Counted from the stretch's first letter, positions 17,097 to 26,059 are shown. The stretch: DNA of 64,000 nucleotides from Bradyrhizobium sp. ORS 278 (GCF_000026145.1 NC_009445.1:4340001-4404000); one strand, 5' to 3'. Notes: generated from the sequence alone by a model not told the origin. Program-made: numbers and translations.

Positions 17097-19571
17097 TCAG
17101 AACGTGTATTTGGCCGCGAGCACGAAGGTGCGCCCCGGGAAGGGATGGAACAGCGTGTATTGCTGATTGAAAAGGTTATCGATGCCGAAATCGAAGGCGA
17201 AATTCTTCGTCGCATTGTAGTGGATCTTCATGTCGACGAGGAAGAAGCTGTCGAAGGCGCCGTAGACGTGCGGAATGATGTCGGTGTTGTCCAGCGTCGA
17301 ATATTGCTTGCCACTGTAGCGTGCCGCGACCGTATAGGCCCAGCTCTCGTTCGGCCGGTAGGTTGCGCCGAACTTGGCGCGCCAGTCCGGCACGTAGGGC
17401 ACGCGCTTGCCGACCACGGTGGTTGCGGCACTCCATTTCGCATCGGCCAGGATCTTGGAGTCGACATACGTGACACTGCCGAATAGCTGGAGGCCATTAA
17501 CCAGGACGTTGTCCTTGTCGGCGGACAGTTCGACGCCGCGCATGCGGATCGCGTCGACGTTACTCACAGCCGTCTGAGTGACCTGCTGACCGTTTGTATT
17601 ATTGGTCACCAGGGTCGACTGGGAAATCAGCGCATCGAAAGTCTTTTCCTGGAACAGCGTGAGCCGAACGCGGCCGTCGCTCCAGTGACGCTCGAGGTTC
17701 AGCTCCCCGGTGTAGTCATGCTCGGGTTTCAGTAGCGGGTTCGGCAGAAAGATATTAGTCCCCACCGCGAGGTTCTGGTACAACTCTCCCACGGTGGGGA
17801 AACGGTAAGCCTCACCGAAATTGGCGGTCACGTTCCAGTCGCGGTTAAGGTCGTAAGAGAGTGATGCCTTCGGCGAAAACTTGGTCGCAGAAAGCTGCGG
17901 CTGGGTTGTCACCAGCGACTGGGTGATTGCTCCAGCAGCGCTTTGAATGGTGTTCACGTTGAAGCCGTCCAATGCGCGCCACGTCTCCAGGCGTCCGCCT
18001 AGCGTCAGCTTCAGATCGGGCAGGATCTTCCAGGCATCCTGAACCCAGAGCGCGCCGGTGCGGGTCTCGCCGACACCGGTTGCATACAGCTGGCCCGTGC
18101 CGGTCGACGTCGCCTGGTCCCAGACTGTCGTTGCATAGGTCGGGTTCTCCAAACGGTACCGGTCGCCGTGCAGGCCGAAGGAGACTTCGTGTGGCCCGTC
18201 ATAGCCGAATGGCCGCCAGATGCCTTTGGCGTCGGCGTTCTGCCAGTTCGTGCCATCAAGGCGCGCGATCTTGCCCTTCTGCGAGTACCCGGTCCCAGTG
18301 GCGGTCACCGTATAAGGATTGAGCTGGGCATCCTGCAGGTAGTTGTAGCTCGACGCCGATAGATCGAAGTCGAAGGTGCCCCTGGTGTCGCTCTTGAGCG
18401 CGATGGCGTTCGACATCTGGGTTTGATCCCAGATATAGCGCCCGCTGGCGAATGTACTGATATTGTTGAAGGTCAGCTGCCCATTGGCATCACGCAGATA
18501 GGTCTGTGGCGTCGAGACTTGGTGATTGTTCCAGATGCCGAGCGAATATGTTGCCTGCACCAGCGGGCTAACATCGTAGGCGAGCCGCAGATTGCCGGAG
18601 GTCTGCTGCGAGTGCGCGAGTACACCGGTACCCACTACGTCGGCTTCGGTCCCAGTCTTGCTCCTGGCCGGGAAGGCGCCAGTTGTCGTCGTAGGAATCG
18701 AAGTCAGCGATGAAATCGTCGTATAAGTCAGCGGCTGCTGGTAGCTGTCGAGGTAATTGGCACTCACCAGCCAGGACAGCTTGCCATCACGATTCCCGGC
18801 CGACGCGCTGGTCTGGCTGGTGACATAGGTGTCCTTGGTGCCGTACTGGCTCCACGGCATCACCGAGACGGTCTCTTTGACCGTCGCGAACGGCTTGTCC
18901 GGCATCTTCGAGGTGATCAGCAAGACGCCGCCGATCGAGTTGCCGGGATAGGCGGCCGAGAACGGACCGTTGAGAAAATCGACCCGCGCGATCGCCTCTG
19001 GCGAGATCAGGTTCCATTTCGGCGAGGCTGCGCTGTTGTTGTTGCCGAGCAGCGTCGAGACCAGCAGGTCGTCATAGTAGATCAGCGTGCGGGCGCTGGA
19101 GTTCAGGCCCCACGTCCGCGTCGCCAGCACCGCCTGATTGTCGCCGTCATTGCGTTTGCGGACGAACAGGCTCGGCATGTATTTGACCGCGTCCTCCGGA
19201 TCCTTGAGGTTGATCGTCTCGTCGATCTGCTTGGCGGTGATGCTGAAGCTCTCCTGCGGCAGCGCGAAGCGCTGCTTGGCCGCGGGCGTCTCGAACGAGC
19301 CCTTGACCCCGCCGCCGTCGATGTTGGCGGTCGAGGCCGGTGACGCTGCCGGCTGCGGCGTCGCGGCCGGTTTTGATGCGCGGGCCGCCGTGGCCCGACG
19401 CGCCTGTCCCGCCGGCTTGCGCGCAGGGCGTTGGGGCGCGGCGCGCGGGGCGTCGACGGTGACGGATGGCAGTTCCCCTGCGGGCTGGGCGTGCGCGATC
19501 GTGGCCGGCTGCAGCAGCGCGAGCTGCAAAGCGACCACGCTGACGCCGCCGAGGGCGTGATGACGAAACAT
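17097..19571 (-). CDS. TonB-dependent outer-membrane receptor, probably for copper (PcuB-like)
   Basis: 824 residues from the ATG at 19571, which starts a signal peptide (MFRHHALGGVSVVALQLALL, cleavage near AHA-QP). Residues 30-95 are an Ala/Pro/Arg-rich linker, followed by the plug domain (ITAKQIDETINLKDPEDAVKYMP and GPFSAAYPGNSIGGVLLI) and a 22-strand barrel ending in FVLAAKYTF with the terminal phenylalanine. The frame remains open far upstream, but that part overlaps the DUF2946 gene and is not coding. Its position between copper genes argues for uptake of copper or a copper complex across the outer membrane, energised by TonB. The ligand itself cannot be read from sequence. Confidence 0.9.
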   Translation of the reverse strand: MFRHHALGGVSVVALQLALLQPATIAHAQPAGELPSVTVDAPRAAPQRPARKPAGQARRATAARASKPAATPQPAASPASTANIDGGGVKGSFETPAAKQRFALPQESFSITAKQIDETINLKDPEDAVKYMPSLFVRKRNDGDNQAVLATRTWGLNSSARTLIYYDDLLVSTLLGNNNSAASPKWNLISPEAIARVDFLNGPFSAAYPGNSIGGVLLITSKMPDKPFATVKETVSVMPWSQYGTKDTYVTSQTSASAGNRDGKLSWLVSANYLDSYQQPLTYTTISSLTSIPTTTTGAFPARSKTGTEADVVGTGVLAHSQQTSGNLRLAYDVSPLVQATYSLGIWNNHQVSTPQTYLRDANGQLTFNNISTFASGRYIWDQTQMSNAIALKSDTRGTFDFDLSASSYNYLQDAQLNPYTVTATGTGYSQKGKIARLDGTNWQNADAKGIWRPFGYDGPHEVSFGLHGDRYRLENPTYATTVWDQATSTGTGQLYATGVGETRTGALWVQDAWKILPDLKLTLGGRLETWRALDGFNVNTIQSAAGAITQSLVTTQPQLSATKFSPKASLSYDLNRDWNVTANFGEAYRFPTVGELYQNLAVGTNIFLPNPLLKPEHDYTGELNLERHWSDGRVRLTLFQEKTFDALISQSTLVTNNTNGQQVTQTAVSNVDAIRMRGVELSADKDNVLVNGLQLFGSVTYVDSKILADAKWSAATTVVGKRVPYVPDWRAKFGATYRPNESWAYTVAARYSGKQYSTLDNTDIIPHVYGAFDSFFLVDMKIHYNATKNFAFDFGIDNLFNQQYTLFHPFPGRTFVLAAKYTF

Positions 19572-19657
19572 ATGAGACTTCCCCAATGCCGGCTCCCATG
19601 GCCGGTCTTCCTGATCAGATGCAAAGCGACGCGGCTGCGCCGCTGGCGACGTGTCCG

Positions 19658-20101
19658 TCAGGCGTGCGCGGGAGGTCCGCGCGGTTGGGTCTGCGAGTAA
19701 GTGAGGATGTGAAAGAGATCGAACGCGCGCCCGCTCCAGGCGATGCGCGCCCCCTGGCGCAGCGGGGCGGCATGGGCCGTGACGGGCGGCGCGTCGAGTG
19801 CCGCGGCGGCGTGGAGCACGCAGCACATCACGCAGTCGAGACCGCAGGCGGCGCGGTCGGCATCGCGGTTGGATGGCGCTGTATCCGGCTCGGCGTGGCA
19901 GATCACGGCGCCGTCGAGCGGATCGACGAGTGCGATCGCTGACGCCGTGAGGGCCGACGCCGCCACCGGCGCCAGCGTCTGGATCAGCAACGCCAGCAGG
20001 GCCAGCGGCAACAGGCGCGCGATCCAGGGACGCCCCGCGCTGCCGTTCGTCCGGCAAGCGCCAGTGCGTGGATGAGCTGGGATCGCGACGCCCATGGTCA
20101 T
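19658..20101 (-). CDS. DUF2946 family membrane-anchored cysteine-rich protein
   Basis: 147 residues with one hydrophobic segment near residues 28-50 (WIARLLPLALLALLIQTLAP) and a soluble part that holds CHAEP and then CGLDCVMCCVLHA. The four closely spaced cysteines plus histidines fit metal binding, as expected for DUF2946 proteins that recur in copper clusters. The ATG at 20101 overlaps the stop of the DJ-1/PfpI gene (ATGA), so translation is coupled; an ATG six bases later is an alternative. It is the second DUF2946 copy in the cluster, after the one at 21539-21904. The function of the family is not established; copper handling is inference from context. Confidence 0.78.
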   Translation of the reverse strand: MTMGVAIPAHPRTGACRTNGSAGRPWIARLLPLALLALLIQTLAPVAASALTASAIALVDPLDGAVICHAEPDTAPSNRDADRAACGLDCVMCCVLHAAAALDAPPVTAHAAPLRQGARIAWSGRAFDLFHILTYSQTQPRGPPAHA

Positions 20102-20883
20102 GGCACGCCGAGCCTCTGGCCGGCGGCCCGCGCAGCCTGCTCGGCCTGCCGGATCAACGGACCGCGCTGCGTCAGCACGGCATTGGCCGAGTCTGCTCCG
20201 GCGCGCTCCGGCGATCCCGCAGCAAACGGCGGCTGCGGATCATATTCGATCAGCAGCTGAATACGTTTGGCATTGTCCTCGCCGGTGAGCTTCGCGGCCA
20301 GCGCAAGGCCGAAATCGATGCCCGCGGTCACGCCTCCGGCGGTGACGCGGTTGCGGTCCGTCACGACGCGATCGGCCACCATCTTGGCACCCATCAGCGG
20401 CAGGAGATCGCGCACGTACCAATGCGAGGTCGCGTTGAAGCCCTTCAGCAGACCGGCGGCACCGAGCAGCAGCGAGCCGGTGCAGACGCTGGTGACGAAG
20501 CGCGCCAACTCGCCGCGCGAGGCGACGAAGTCGAGCGTCCGGGCATCGTTCATGCCGTCGACGGTGCCCTTCAGCCCGCCCGGCACGAACAGTACGTCGA
20601 GCTCCGCCGGCGCCGCGTCGAAGCTGTGGGTCGGAGCGACTGCGATTCCGACGTCCGTCGCGACGGGGGTCATCGACGCAGCGATGAGGCGGACATCCGC
20701 CTGCATGATGTTGAAGACGGTGAGCGGCCCCGTCAGATCGAGCAGGATCATGCCCGGATAGACCAGCAGGCCGATGACGGGCTTGCCCAGGGAACGCGGC
20801 GCCTGCTCGGCCTGCGCGCCCGGCAGCAGCAGGCCCGCGAGCGAGCCTGCCAGAACCGAGCTGTTGAAGACACGTCGGTCCAT
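20098..20883 (-). CDS. Exported DJ-1/PfpI family protein within the copper cluster
   Basis: 261 residues. The start MDRRVFNSSVLAGSLAGLLL resembles a Tat or Sec leader (twin arginine at 3-4, cleavage near AQA), so the protein is probably periplasmic, unusual for this mostly cytoplasmic family. The fold is clear: GLLVYPGMILLDLTGP, then the strand DVLFVPGG, and the nucleophile elbow SVCTGSLLLGAAGLL with Cys134; a His follows at SHWYV. This arrangement is that of the isonitrile hydratase/AraC-amidase-like branch. It lies 15 bases after the PCuAC gene and overlaps the following DUF2946 gene by 4 bases. Isonitrile groups bind copper tightly, so a role in breaking down a copper ligand is an attractive but untested idea. 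Confidence 0.82.
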   Translation of the reverse strand: MDRRVFNSSVLAGSLAGLLLPGAQAEQAPRSLGKPVIGLLVYPGMILLDLTGPLTVFNIMQADVRLIAASMTPVATDVGIAVAPTHSFDAAPAELDVLFVPGGLKGTVDGMNDARTLDFVASRGELARFVTSVCTGSLLLGAAGLLKGFNATSHWYVRDLLPLMGAKMVADRVVTDRNRVTAGGVTAGIDFGLALAAKLTGEDNAKRIQLLIEYDPQPPFAAGSPERAGADSANAVLTQRGPLIRQAEQAARAAGQRLGVP

Positions 20884-20898
20884 TCGCGTGCCTCTGCC

Positions 20899-21405
20899 CT
20901 ACATCTTGTGATCGTGCTTCATCATGCCGCCGCCCTCGCCGCCCGGCCCCTTGGCGCCGACGGCCTGGACGTCGAGCGTCACGGCAACCTTGCCGGCCTT
21001 CTCGAATTCCAGCGTGAGCGGCAGCTTGTCGCCCTGCTTCAGCGGGCTCTTCAGCTCCATCAGCATCAGATGATAGCCGCCGGGCGCCAACGCGACGGTC
21101 TTGCCCGGCTCGATCTCGAGTCCCTTCTCCAGCGGACGCATCGTCATGACGCCGTTGTTGACGGCCATCTCGTGCACCTCGATGCGGCCCGCGATGTCTC
21201 CGGCCACGGCGACGAGCCGGTCCGGCGCGCTGCCGGTGTTCTGGATGGTGAGATAGCCTGCCCCGGTCTTGGCGCTGCCAGGCGTGGCGCGGCTCCACGG
21301 CTGGGAGATGACGAGGTCACCGGCCTTGATGTCGGCAGCGAATGCCGCGGCAGAGCCGGCCAGCAGAAAAGCGAGAGCGAGCAGTGAGCGCTTGAACAGC
21401 GTCAT
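20899..21405 (-). CDS. PCu(A)C periplasmic copper chaperone (PcuC-like)
   Basis: 168 residues from the ATG at 21405, with signal peptide residues 1-24. The copper motif of the family, His-x10-Met-x(21-22)-His-x-Met, is complete: His78, Met89, His112 and Met114 (VHEM, MTM, YHLM). A Met/His tail (MMKHDHKM) closes the protein and may bind further Cu. Such chaperones deliver Cu(I) to the CuA and CuB centres of terminal oxidases. In Bradyrhizobium japonicum the PcuC homologue is induced by copper starvation and needed for oxidase assembly. It follows a DUF2946 gene by 133 bases and precedes the DJ-1/PfpI gene by 15. Confidence 0.92.
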   Translation of the reverse strand: MTLFKRSLLALAFLLAGSAAAFAADIKAGDLVISQPWSRATPGSAKTGAGYLTIQNTGSAPDRLVAVAGDIAGRIEVHEMAVNNGVMTMRPLEKGLEIEPGKTVALAPGGYHLMLMELKSPLKQGDKLPLTLEFEKAGKVAVTLDVQAVGAKGPGGEGGGMMKHDHKM

Positions 21406-21538
21406 GGGTGATTCCTTTCGATGTTGATCGTGCCGCACTGGCGTGAGGCCAGCGCGGCTCAGCCGATGCGACGTCGGCCGAAAACGGAGCGGATGCAGTG
21501 TTACGCGTCGGGAAACAAAGGTCGTAACGGCGGAGTCG

Positions 21539-21904
21539 TCACGATGCAGGCGGGGCTCTCGCCTGCGCGTTCGACGACGCCCGGTTGCCGCGGACGTCAG
21601 AGATGTATGCGCGCCAGACCAGGTCGCGCGCGTCGCGCCGAGGAACGGCGTCGGCCGTAAGCTCAGGTCCATCGAGCGCCATCGGCTGCGCCAGACAGCA
21701 GAGCGCACAGACGCCCTGGTCCAGCTTGGCCCGGGAGTCGTCATCGGACGGCTCTGAGCCGGACTGGCTGTGGCAGATTTCCAGGCTGCGGAATGGGTCG
21801 GCTGCGGCGGCTGCTGCGGCCCGGGCAATGCCGATCGGCGCCAGGATCTGCACCATCAGTGCGATCAGCACGATCGGGATAAAGGCTTGCAGCTGCTGCC
21901 GCAT
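21539..21904 (-). CDS. DUF2946 family protein, first gene of the copper cluster
   Basis: 121 residues from the ATG at 21904 (MRQQLQAFIPIVLIALMVQI), preceded by GGCGGA; an ATG at 21925 is a poorer choice. One hydrophobic helix or signal segment spans residues 8-28. The exported part has CHSQSGSEP and CALCCLAQ, the same arrangement of Cys residues as in the second DUF2946 protein at 19658-20101, which points to duplication. It is the first gene of the minus-strand copper cluster and occupies the position of pcuA, whose product is likewise small and poorly understood. The promoter should lie in 21905-22386, but I could not identify it. Confidence 0.72.
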   Translation of the reverse strand: MRQQLQAFIPIVLIALMVQILAPIGIARAAAAAAADPFRSLEICHSQSGSEPSDDDSRAKLDQGVCALCCLAQPMALDGPELTADAVPRRDARDLVWRAYISDVRGNRASSNAQARAPPAS

Positions 21905-22386
21905 GGAGATCCGCCAAATGAACATGAAACTTGTGCCCGAGCCGAAGCGCCGAGTCGAGGTCGCGCGGGGCACAGTCAGCACATTTAGCCAGCGGTGTTT
22001 GATGAAGAACAATCCCGGGAGATCACGACAGGCTCAGAAACGCAGGGTATTTCAGCACCTTTTGCGGGAAAAATCGAAACTGAAACCCCTCAATTGCAAG
22101 CACTTACCGATCATTTCCTGGAGTGCGCGAAATTTGAACAATCGTTGCCGAAAAGGATGACAAACGCAAAAAGATCGTCTACGAATTCGGCCTCAGGCTA
22201 ACGCTTGCGGAAGTCTGGTGGTCCAAGTCTCGGGAGGAGCCCTGGCGCGCAAAAAGCAGCGTCAACCCGCTTAACAAGATCAAATCTGAACTTGCGGGAT
22301 ACCAAAGGGTCGACACAATTTCCGAGCAGGGCCCGCTGCCCTGCTCTATTTTTTTGCTGGGCAGGTTGTTTGTCGAGCTTTCAAGC
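21905..22386. other. AT-richer intergenic segment with a broken open frame
   Basis: This stretch is visibly richer in A and T than its neighbours. On the plus strand a frame from 21995 (MFDEEQSREITTGSETQG) runs into a stop at 22201, while a second frame without a start codon continues from about 22138 to beyond 22320 with a natural-looking composition (EFGLRLTLAEVWWSKSREEP). A single frameshift would join them. A strong plus-strand terminator follows. This may be a decayed gene acquired from elsewhere. The segment must also contain the copper-cluster promoter. I recognise no protein family. Confidence 0.35.
22324..22355 (+). terminator. Strong Rho-independent terminator on the plus strand
   Basis: A perfect 9-bp stem (GAGCAGGGC / GCCCTGCTC) with a 5-base loop is followed by TATTTTTTTG. 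No intact plus-strand gene lies upstream, so it may be the remnant of a lost transcription unit, or serve the broken frame in 21995-22320. It also lies 60 bases upstream of the metallophosphoesterase stop. Confidence 0.85.
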
Positions 22387-23286
22387 TCATCGCACCGTAG
22401 CTGCATCCTCATGAACGCCGGCTGAACGTGCCTGCCCAGGCGCGGTCGGAGCGGCGTCCACGAATCGCGGCAACGGCGACCGCCAGCGAGATTTCGTCTT
22501 GGGCCATGGGAGCACGATCGACACCGGCTCGCGACCCCGCACCACCCAGCGCAGTTCGTCACCCTCGATGTCGAGCACGCCGAAGGCCTCGGCCGCGTCC
22601 CCGGAAATGAAGGTTTCGGTCAGCGACTGTAGCGTGATGTGCGGCGTGCCGTCGACCGTCGTCAACGTGTTCCAATGAACATGGCCCGCCAGCGCAACGA
22701 TCGGACACGGCGCATGGGCCATGGTGGCGCGAATCTGATCGAGCTCGGCATAGGTCGCATGCCCCGGGTTGGCTTCGAAATAATAATTGCCGTGCTGAGC
22801 GTGGCCTGACAGCGGCACGTGACTGACGAGCAGGGTCGGACGATCATCCTGCCCAAGCAGATCCGCGAGCGCATCGAGATCGCCCGCAGACAGGCGAAAG
22901 CCGCGCGTCGGAGCGAGTCGCACGTCCGGTTGCCAGAACACGCACCTGACGTGACCGATGATCCGCTGACGCGACCCGCTCGGCAGGTCGAAGATCGCTT
23001 CGTTGTCATCGAGCGTCAGCATGGCAACGTCATGATTGCCGCTCACATGGTGGTGACTCGCGCGCAGTTCGGCAAAGCTCATCGCAACGTCACTCTGCAG
23101 CAGCCGATCGCGTTCCGGATCCTCATCGGAGATCCTGTCCCCGAGATCGATCACAGTGTCGATGTTCTCTGCGTTGACCTTTGCGACAAACTGCTGCAGC
23201 AGCGGGAGCGCGCGCGATCCGCGCTTCGTTGGCGTGTCCCGGCCGTGATGGATGTCGCCGATGACGGCGATGCGCGTTCTTGTCAA
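22387..23286 (-). CDS. Metallophosphoesterase, TTG start
   Basis: A 299-residue calcineurin-like phosphoesterase. The dimetal motifs appear in order: GDIHHG (residues 10-15), DLGDRISDE, SGNHD, SHVPLSGH and AGHVHW. The frame is open upstream without domain content; a TTG at 23286 with a GGAG site 7 bases before it places the first metal motif at the N-terminus as the family requires. No signal peptide, so cytoplasmic. It is divergent from the sugar-type ABC importer at 23498, with 211 bases between, and could act on a phosphorylated or cyclic-nucleotide substrate linked to that import. The substrate is not known. Confidence 0.85.
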   Translation of the reverse strand: MTRTRIAVIGDIHHGRDTPTKRGSRALPLLQQFVAKVNAENIDTVIDLGDRISDEDPERDRLLQSDVAMSFAELRASHHHVSGNHDVAMLTLDDNEAIFDLPSGSRQRIIGHVRCVFWQPDVRLAPTRGFRLSAGDLDALADLLGQDDRPTLLVSHVPLSGHAQHGNYYFEANPGHATYAELDQIRATMAHAPCPIVALAGHVHWNTLTTVDGTPHITLQSLTETFISGDAAEAFGVLDIEGDELRWVVRGREPVSIVLPWPKTKSRWRSPLPRFVDAAPTAPGQARSAGVHEDAATVR

Positions 23287-23497
23287 AGCTCGTCTCCGAA
23301 TCCAGGACAGCTGCCTTGCAGCTGCCGCGTAACACGGGCGCATCACCGTTTTCTGACAAGCCGCGTGCAGCGCGACAAACGGCAGATGCAGCGCACAACA
23401 TCCGGCTGTAGCGAGATCAAAAAGGTTGTGAAACACTGCAGCTCTTGGCGGCGCGATCAATGACGCCGCCGGACAACAATGGGACAGGGAGCACGGC

Positions 23498-24532
23498 ATG
23501 TCCGGCACTGACGAAACGTCCAACAAAACCTTCAAGAACCGGCGCGACATTCTCCAGGCAGCGACCGCCGCAGGCTCTGCCGCGGCCCTGCTCGCCGGCT
23601 TCGGCATCAATCCGGCGCTCGCCGCCGAAATGGGCCGCTCCGAAAAGCCGCTCAAGGCGGCGTTCTCCAATGCCGGCCTGCAGGCGACATGGTGCGCGCA
23701 GGGCAAGCAGGCCGCGGAATGGTGGGGCAAGCTGCTCAATGTCGAGGTCACCTGGTTCGACGGCCAGCTCGATGCGGTGAAGCAGCGCGCCGCGATCGAC
23801 AACATGGCGTCGCAAAAGTGGGATTTCGTCGCGATCCAGGCATTCGGCATCGGAACCCTGACGCAGCCGGTGCAGAAGATGATCGATGCCGGCATCCCTG
23901 TCATCGACATGGACACGCTGATCGCGCCGCTCGATCAGATCAACGTCCACTCCTTCCTCGCGCCCGACAATGAGTTCATGGGTGCCTCCGTCACCCAGGC
24001 GCTCGCGAATGCGATGGGCGGCAAGGGCAAGATCATCATGACCCAGGGCGCGCTCGGCCACACCGGCGCACAGGGCCGCGCCAAGGGCTTCAACTCGGTC
24101 ATCAAGCAGTTCCCGAACATCGAGGTGCTCGATACCCAGCCGGCCGATTGGGACGTGTCGAAGGCGGCGCGCCTGTGGGAGACCTATCTGACGAAATATC
24201 CGCAGATCGACGCGGCATTCTTCCACAATGACGACATGGCGCTCGCCGCCTACAACATCATGAAGGCGCGCAACCGCACCAACATCCTGATCGGCGGCGT
24301 CGACGCCATGCCGCCCGCGATCCAGGCGGTCAGCGAAGGTCGCATGTTCGCGACCGTGCGCAATCCGTCCTGCCGCATCCATGGCGGCGCCATCGTGGCC
24401 GGTGTCGCTGCAGTCACCGCCGGCGAGAAGAGCGGCCAGGGCATTCCGAAGCAGGTGATCACCGATGGTCCGGTCGTGACCAAGGCCAATGCTCCGGGCA
24501 TGCAATGGATGGAGGATCACTTCCTGATCTGA
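23498..24532 (+). CDS. Sugar-type ABC transporter substrate-binding protein
   Basis: 344 residues of the periplasmic-binding protein type 4 family (ribose/xylose/autoinducer-2 group). The leader contains a twin arginine (KNRRDILQAATAAGSAAALL, residues 13-32), suggesting Tat export, with cleavage near ALAA. The two-lobe fold is readable from KAAFSNAGLQATWC, IPVIDMDTLI, and the hinge segment AAFFHNDDMALAAYNIM. A GGGAG site precedes the ATG by 7 bases. It heads the binding protein-ATPase-permease operon 23498-27097, which converges on mtnK. The ligand could be methylthioribose or another pentose; that is inference from the neighbour only. Confidence 0.92.
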   Translation: MSGTDETSNKTFKNRRDILQAATAAGSAAALLAGFGINPALAAEMGRSEKPLKAAFSNAGLQATWCAQGKQAAEWWGKLLNVEVTWFDGQLDAVKQRAAIDNMASQKWDFVAIQAFGIGTLTQPVQKMIDAGIPVIDMDTLIAPLDQINVHSFLAPDNEFMGASVTQALANAMGGKGKIIMTQGALGHTGAQGRAKGFNSVIKQFPNIEVLDTQPADWDVSKAARLWETYLTKYPQIDAAFFHNDDMALAAYNIMKARNRTNILIGGVDAMPPAIQAVSEGRMFATVRNPSCRIHGGAIVAGVAAVTAGEKSGQGIPKQVITDGPVVTKANAPGMQWMEDHFLI

Positions 24533-24543
24533 AGTCTCCTCCC

Positions 24544-26049
24544 ATGCTGGACAGCCGCCCACCGCTTCTGGAACTGCAGGACATCACCAAGTCGTTCGGC
24601 GGCGTCACCGCCTTGCGCGGCGTCGATTTCACCCTTCGTCCCGGCGAGATCCATGGTCTCGTCGGGGAGAACGGCGCCGGCAAGAGCACGCTGATGAAAA
24701 TCATCGCCGGCGTGCACACCGGGTTTTCCGGACGTTTCCTGCTCGACGGCCGCGAGGTGCATTTCCATTCCGCCCGCGATGCCCGCGCCGCCGGCATCGC
24801 GATGGTGCATCAGGAGCTCAGCGTCGCGCCTGATCTCACGGTGGCCGAGAACGTGTTTCTCGGCAATCAGCCGACCAACGCGCTCGGCATCGTGCAATGG
24901 CGCCGCATGGCGCGCGAGGCCGCCGAGCAGCTCAAGCGCCTTGGCATCGACGCTGATCCCATGAGCCGGCTCGGCGACCTGCCGATCGGCGTGCAGCAGC
25001 TGATCGAGATCGCGCGCGTGCTGTTCTCCGGCGCCCGCATCATCATCCTGGACGAGCCGACCTCGGCGCTGTCGCCGCCTGAGGTCGAGCGGCTGTTCGC
25101 GGCGCTGCGCCGGCTGCGCGCGCAAGGCACCGGGATCATCTTCATCTCGCACTTCATCGAGGACATCCTGCTGATCTCGGACGAGGTCACAGTGTTCCGC
25201 AACGGCCGCAAGATCATGGAGACGCGTGCGGCCGACACCAGCAAGGCGGCGCTGATCGAGGCCATGATCGGCAAGGGCCGCGACGCGTTGGAGGACAGCT
25301 ACACCCATGACATCAGCCTGCCCGCGCCTGCGGCCGACAAGCCTGTCGTGGTCGAAGCCGACGGCCTGTCGCTGGCCCGCAATCTGAAGCGCGTGTCGTT
25401 CTCCGTCCACGCCGGCGAGGTGCTCGGCGTCTACGGCTTCATGGGGTGCGGCCAGCTCGAGCTGGCGCGCATCCTGTTCGGCAAGCTTGCGCCCGATGCT
25501 GGCGAGCTGCGGATTTCAGGCGAACGAAACCGCTTCAAGAGCACGGCCGATGCGCGCCGCGCCGGCATCGCCTTCGTGCCGGAGAGCCGGCGCGACATGC
25601 TGTTCCTGCAGGAGCCGGTCTACAAGAACGTCTCGATCAGCATCCTCGACCGGATCGATGCGCTGCTGCTCAAGCCCGCGCGCGAGCGCGCGCTGGCGCA
25701 GCGCCAGGTCGAGCAGCTGCAGATCCGCCCAGCCGATGTGGAGATCGAACTTGGCCTGCTCTCGGGCGGCAACCAGCAGAAGGTCGCGCTGGCGAAATGG
25801 CTCAGCCATCCGCCGCGCCTTCTCGTGTTGTGCGAGCCGACCCGCGGCATGGATGTCGGCGCCAAGAGCGACGTGATCCAGATCGTACGCCAACTGCGCG
25901 ACCAGGGCATCGCCGTGATCGTGTTGTCGACCGAGCCCGAGACGGTGCTGTCGCTGGCCGACCGCGTCATCGTGCTCAAGCGCGGCGAGGTCGTGCGCGA
26001 ATTCGCCGGCGAAACCATCAGCAAAGACCGTCTGCTCGAGGCGGCGTAG
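24544..26049 (+). CDS. Sugar ABC transporter ATP-binding protein, tandem ATPase
   Basis: 501 residues from the ATG at 24544; an in-frame ATG at 24505 overlaps the previous gene and has no ribosome site. Two ATPase halves are fused, as in RbsA/MglA/XylG. The first half has Walker A GENGAGKST and Walker B IIILDEPTSAL; between them the family's usual signature is changed to LPIGVQQLIEI. The second half has a degenerate Walker A (YGFMGCGQLEL), signature LSGGNQQKV and LLVLCEPTRGMDVGA, in which the Walker B aspartate is Cys-Glu. Asymmetry between the halves is normal in this subfamily. It energises the permease encoded 10 bases downstream. Confidence 0.94.
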   Translation: MLDSRPPLLELQDITKSFGGVTALRGVDFTLRPGEIHGLVGENGAGKSTLMKIIAGVHTGFSGRFLLDGREVHFHSARDARAAGIAMVHQELSVAPDLTVAENVFLGNQPTNALGIVQWRRMAREAAEQLKRLGIDADPMSRLGDLPIGVQQLIEIARVLFSGARIIILDEPTSALSPPEVERLFAALRRLRAQGTGIIFISHFIEDILLISDEVTVFRNGRKIMETRAADTSKAALIEAMIGKGRDALEDSYTHDISLPAPAADKPVVVEADGLSLARNLKRVSFSVHAGEVLGVYGFMGCGQLELARILFGKLAPDAGELRISGERNRFKSTADARRAGIAFVPESRRDMLFLQEPVYKNVSISILDRIDALLLKPARERALAQRQVEQLQIRPADVEIELGLLSGGNQQKVALAKWLSHPPRLLVLCEPTRGMDVGAKSDVIQIVRQLRDQGIAVIVLSTEPETVLSLADRVIVLKRGEVVREFAGETISKDRLLEAA

Positions 26050-26059
26050 GGAGACGTCC

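Noticed and set aside
22179..22562. A 127-codon minus-strand open frame at the 3' end of the metallophosphoesterase gene
   Set aside because: It overlaps the real gene in another frame and crosses the strong plus-strand terminator; no coding signals.
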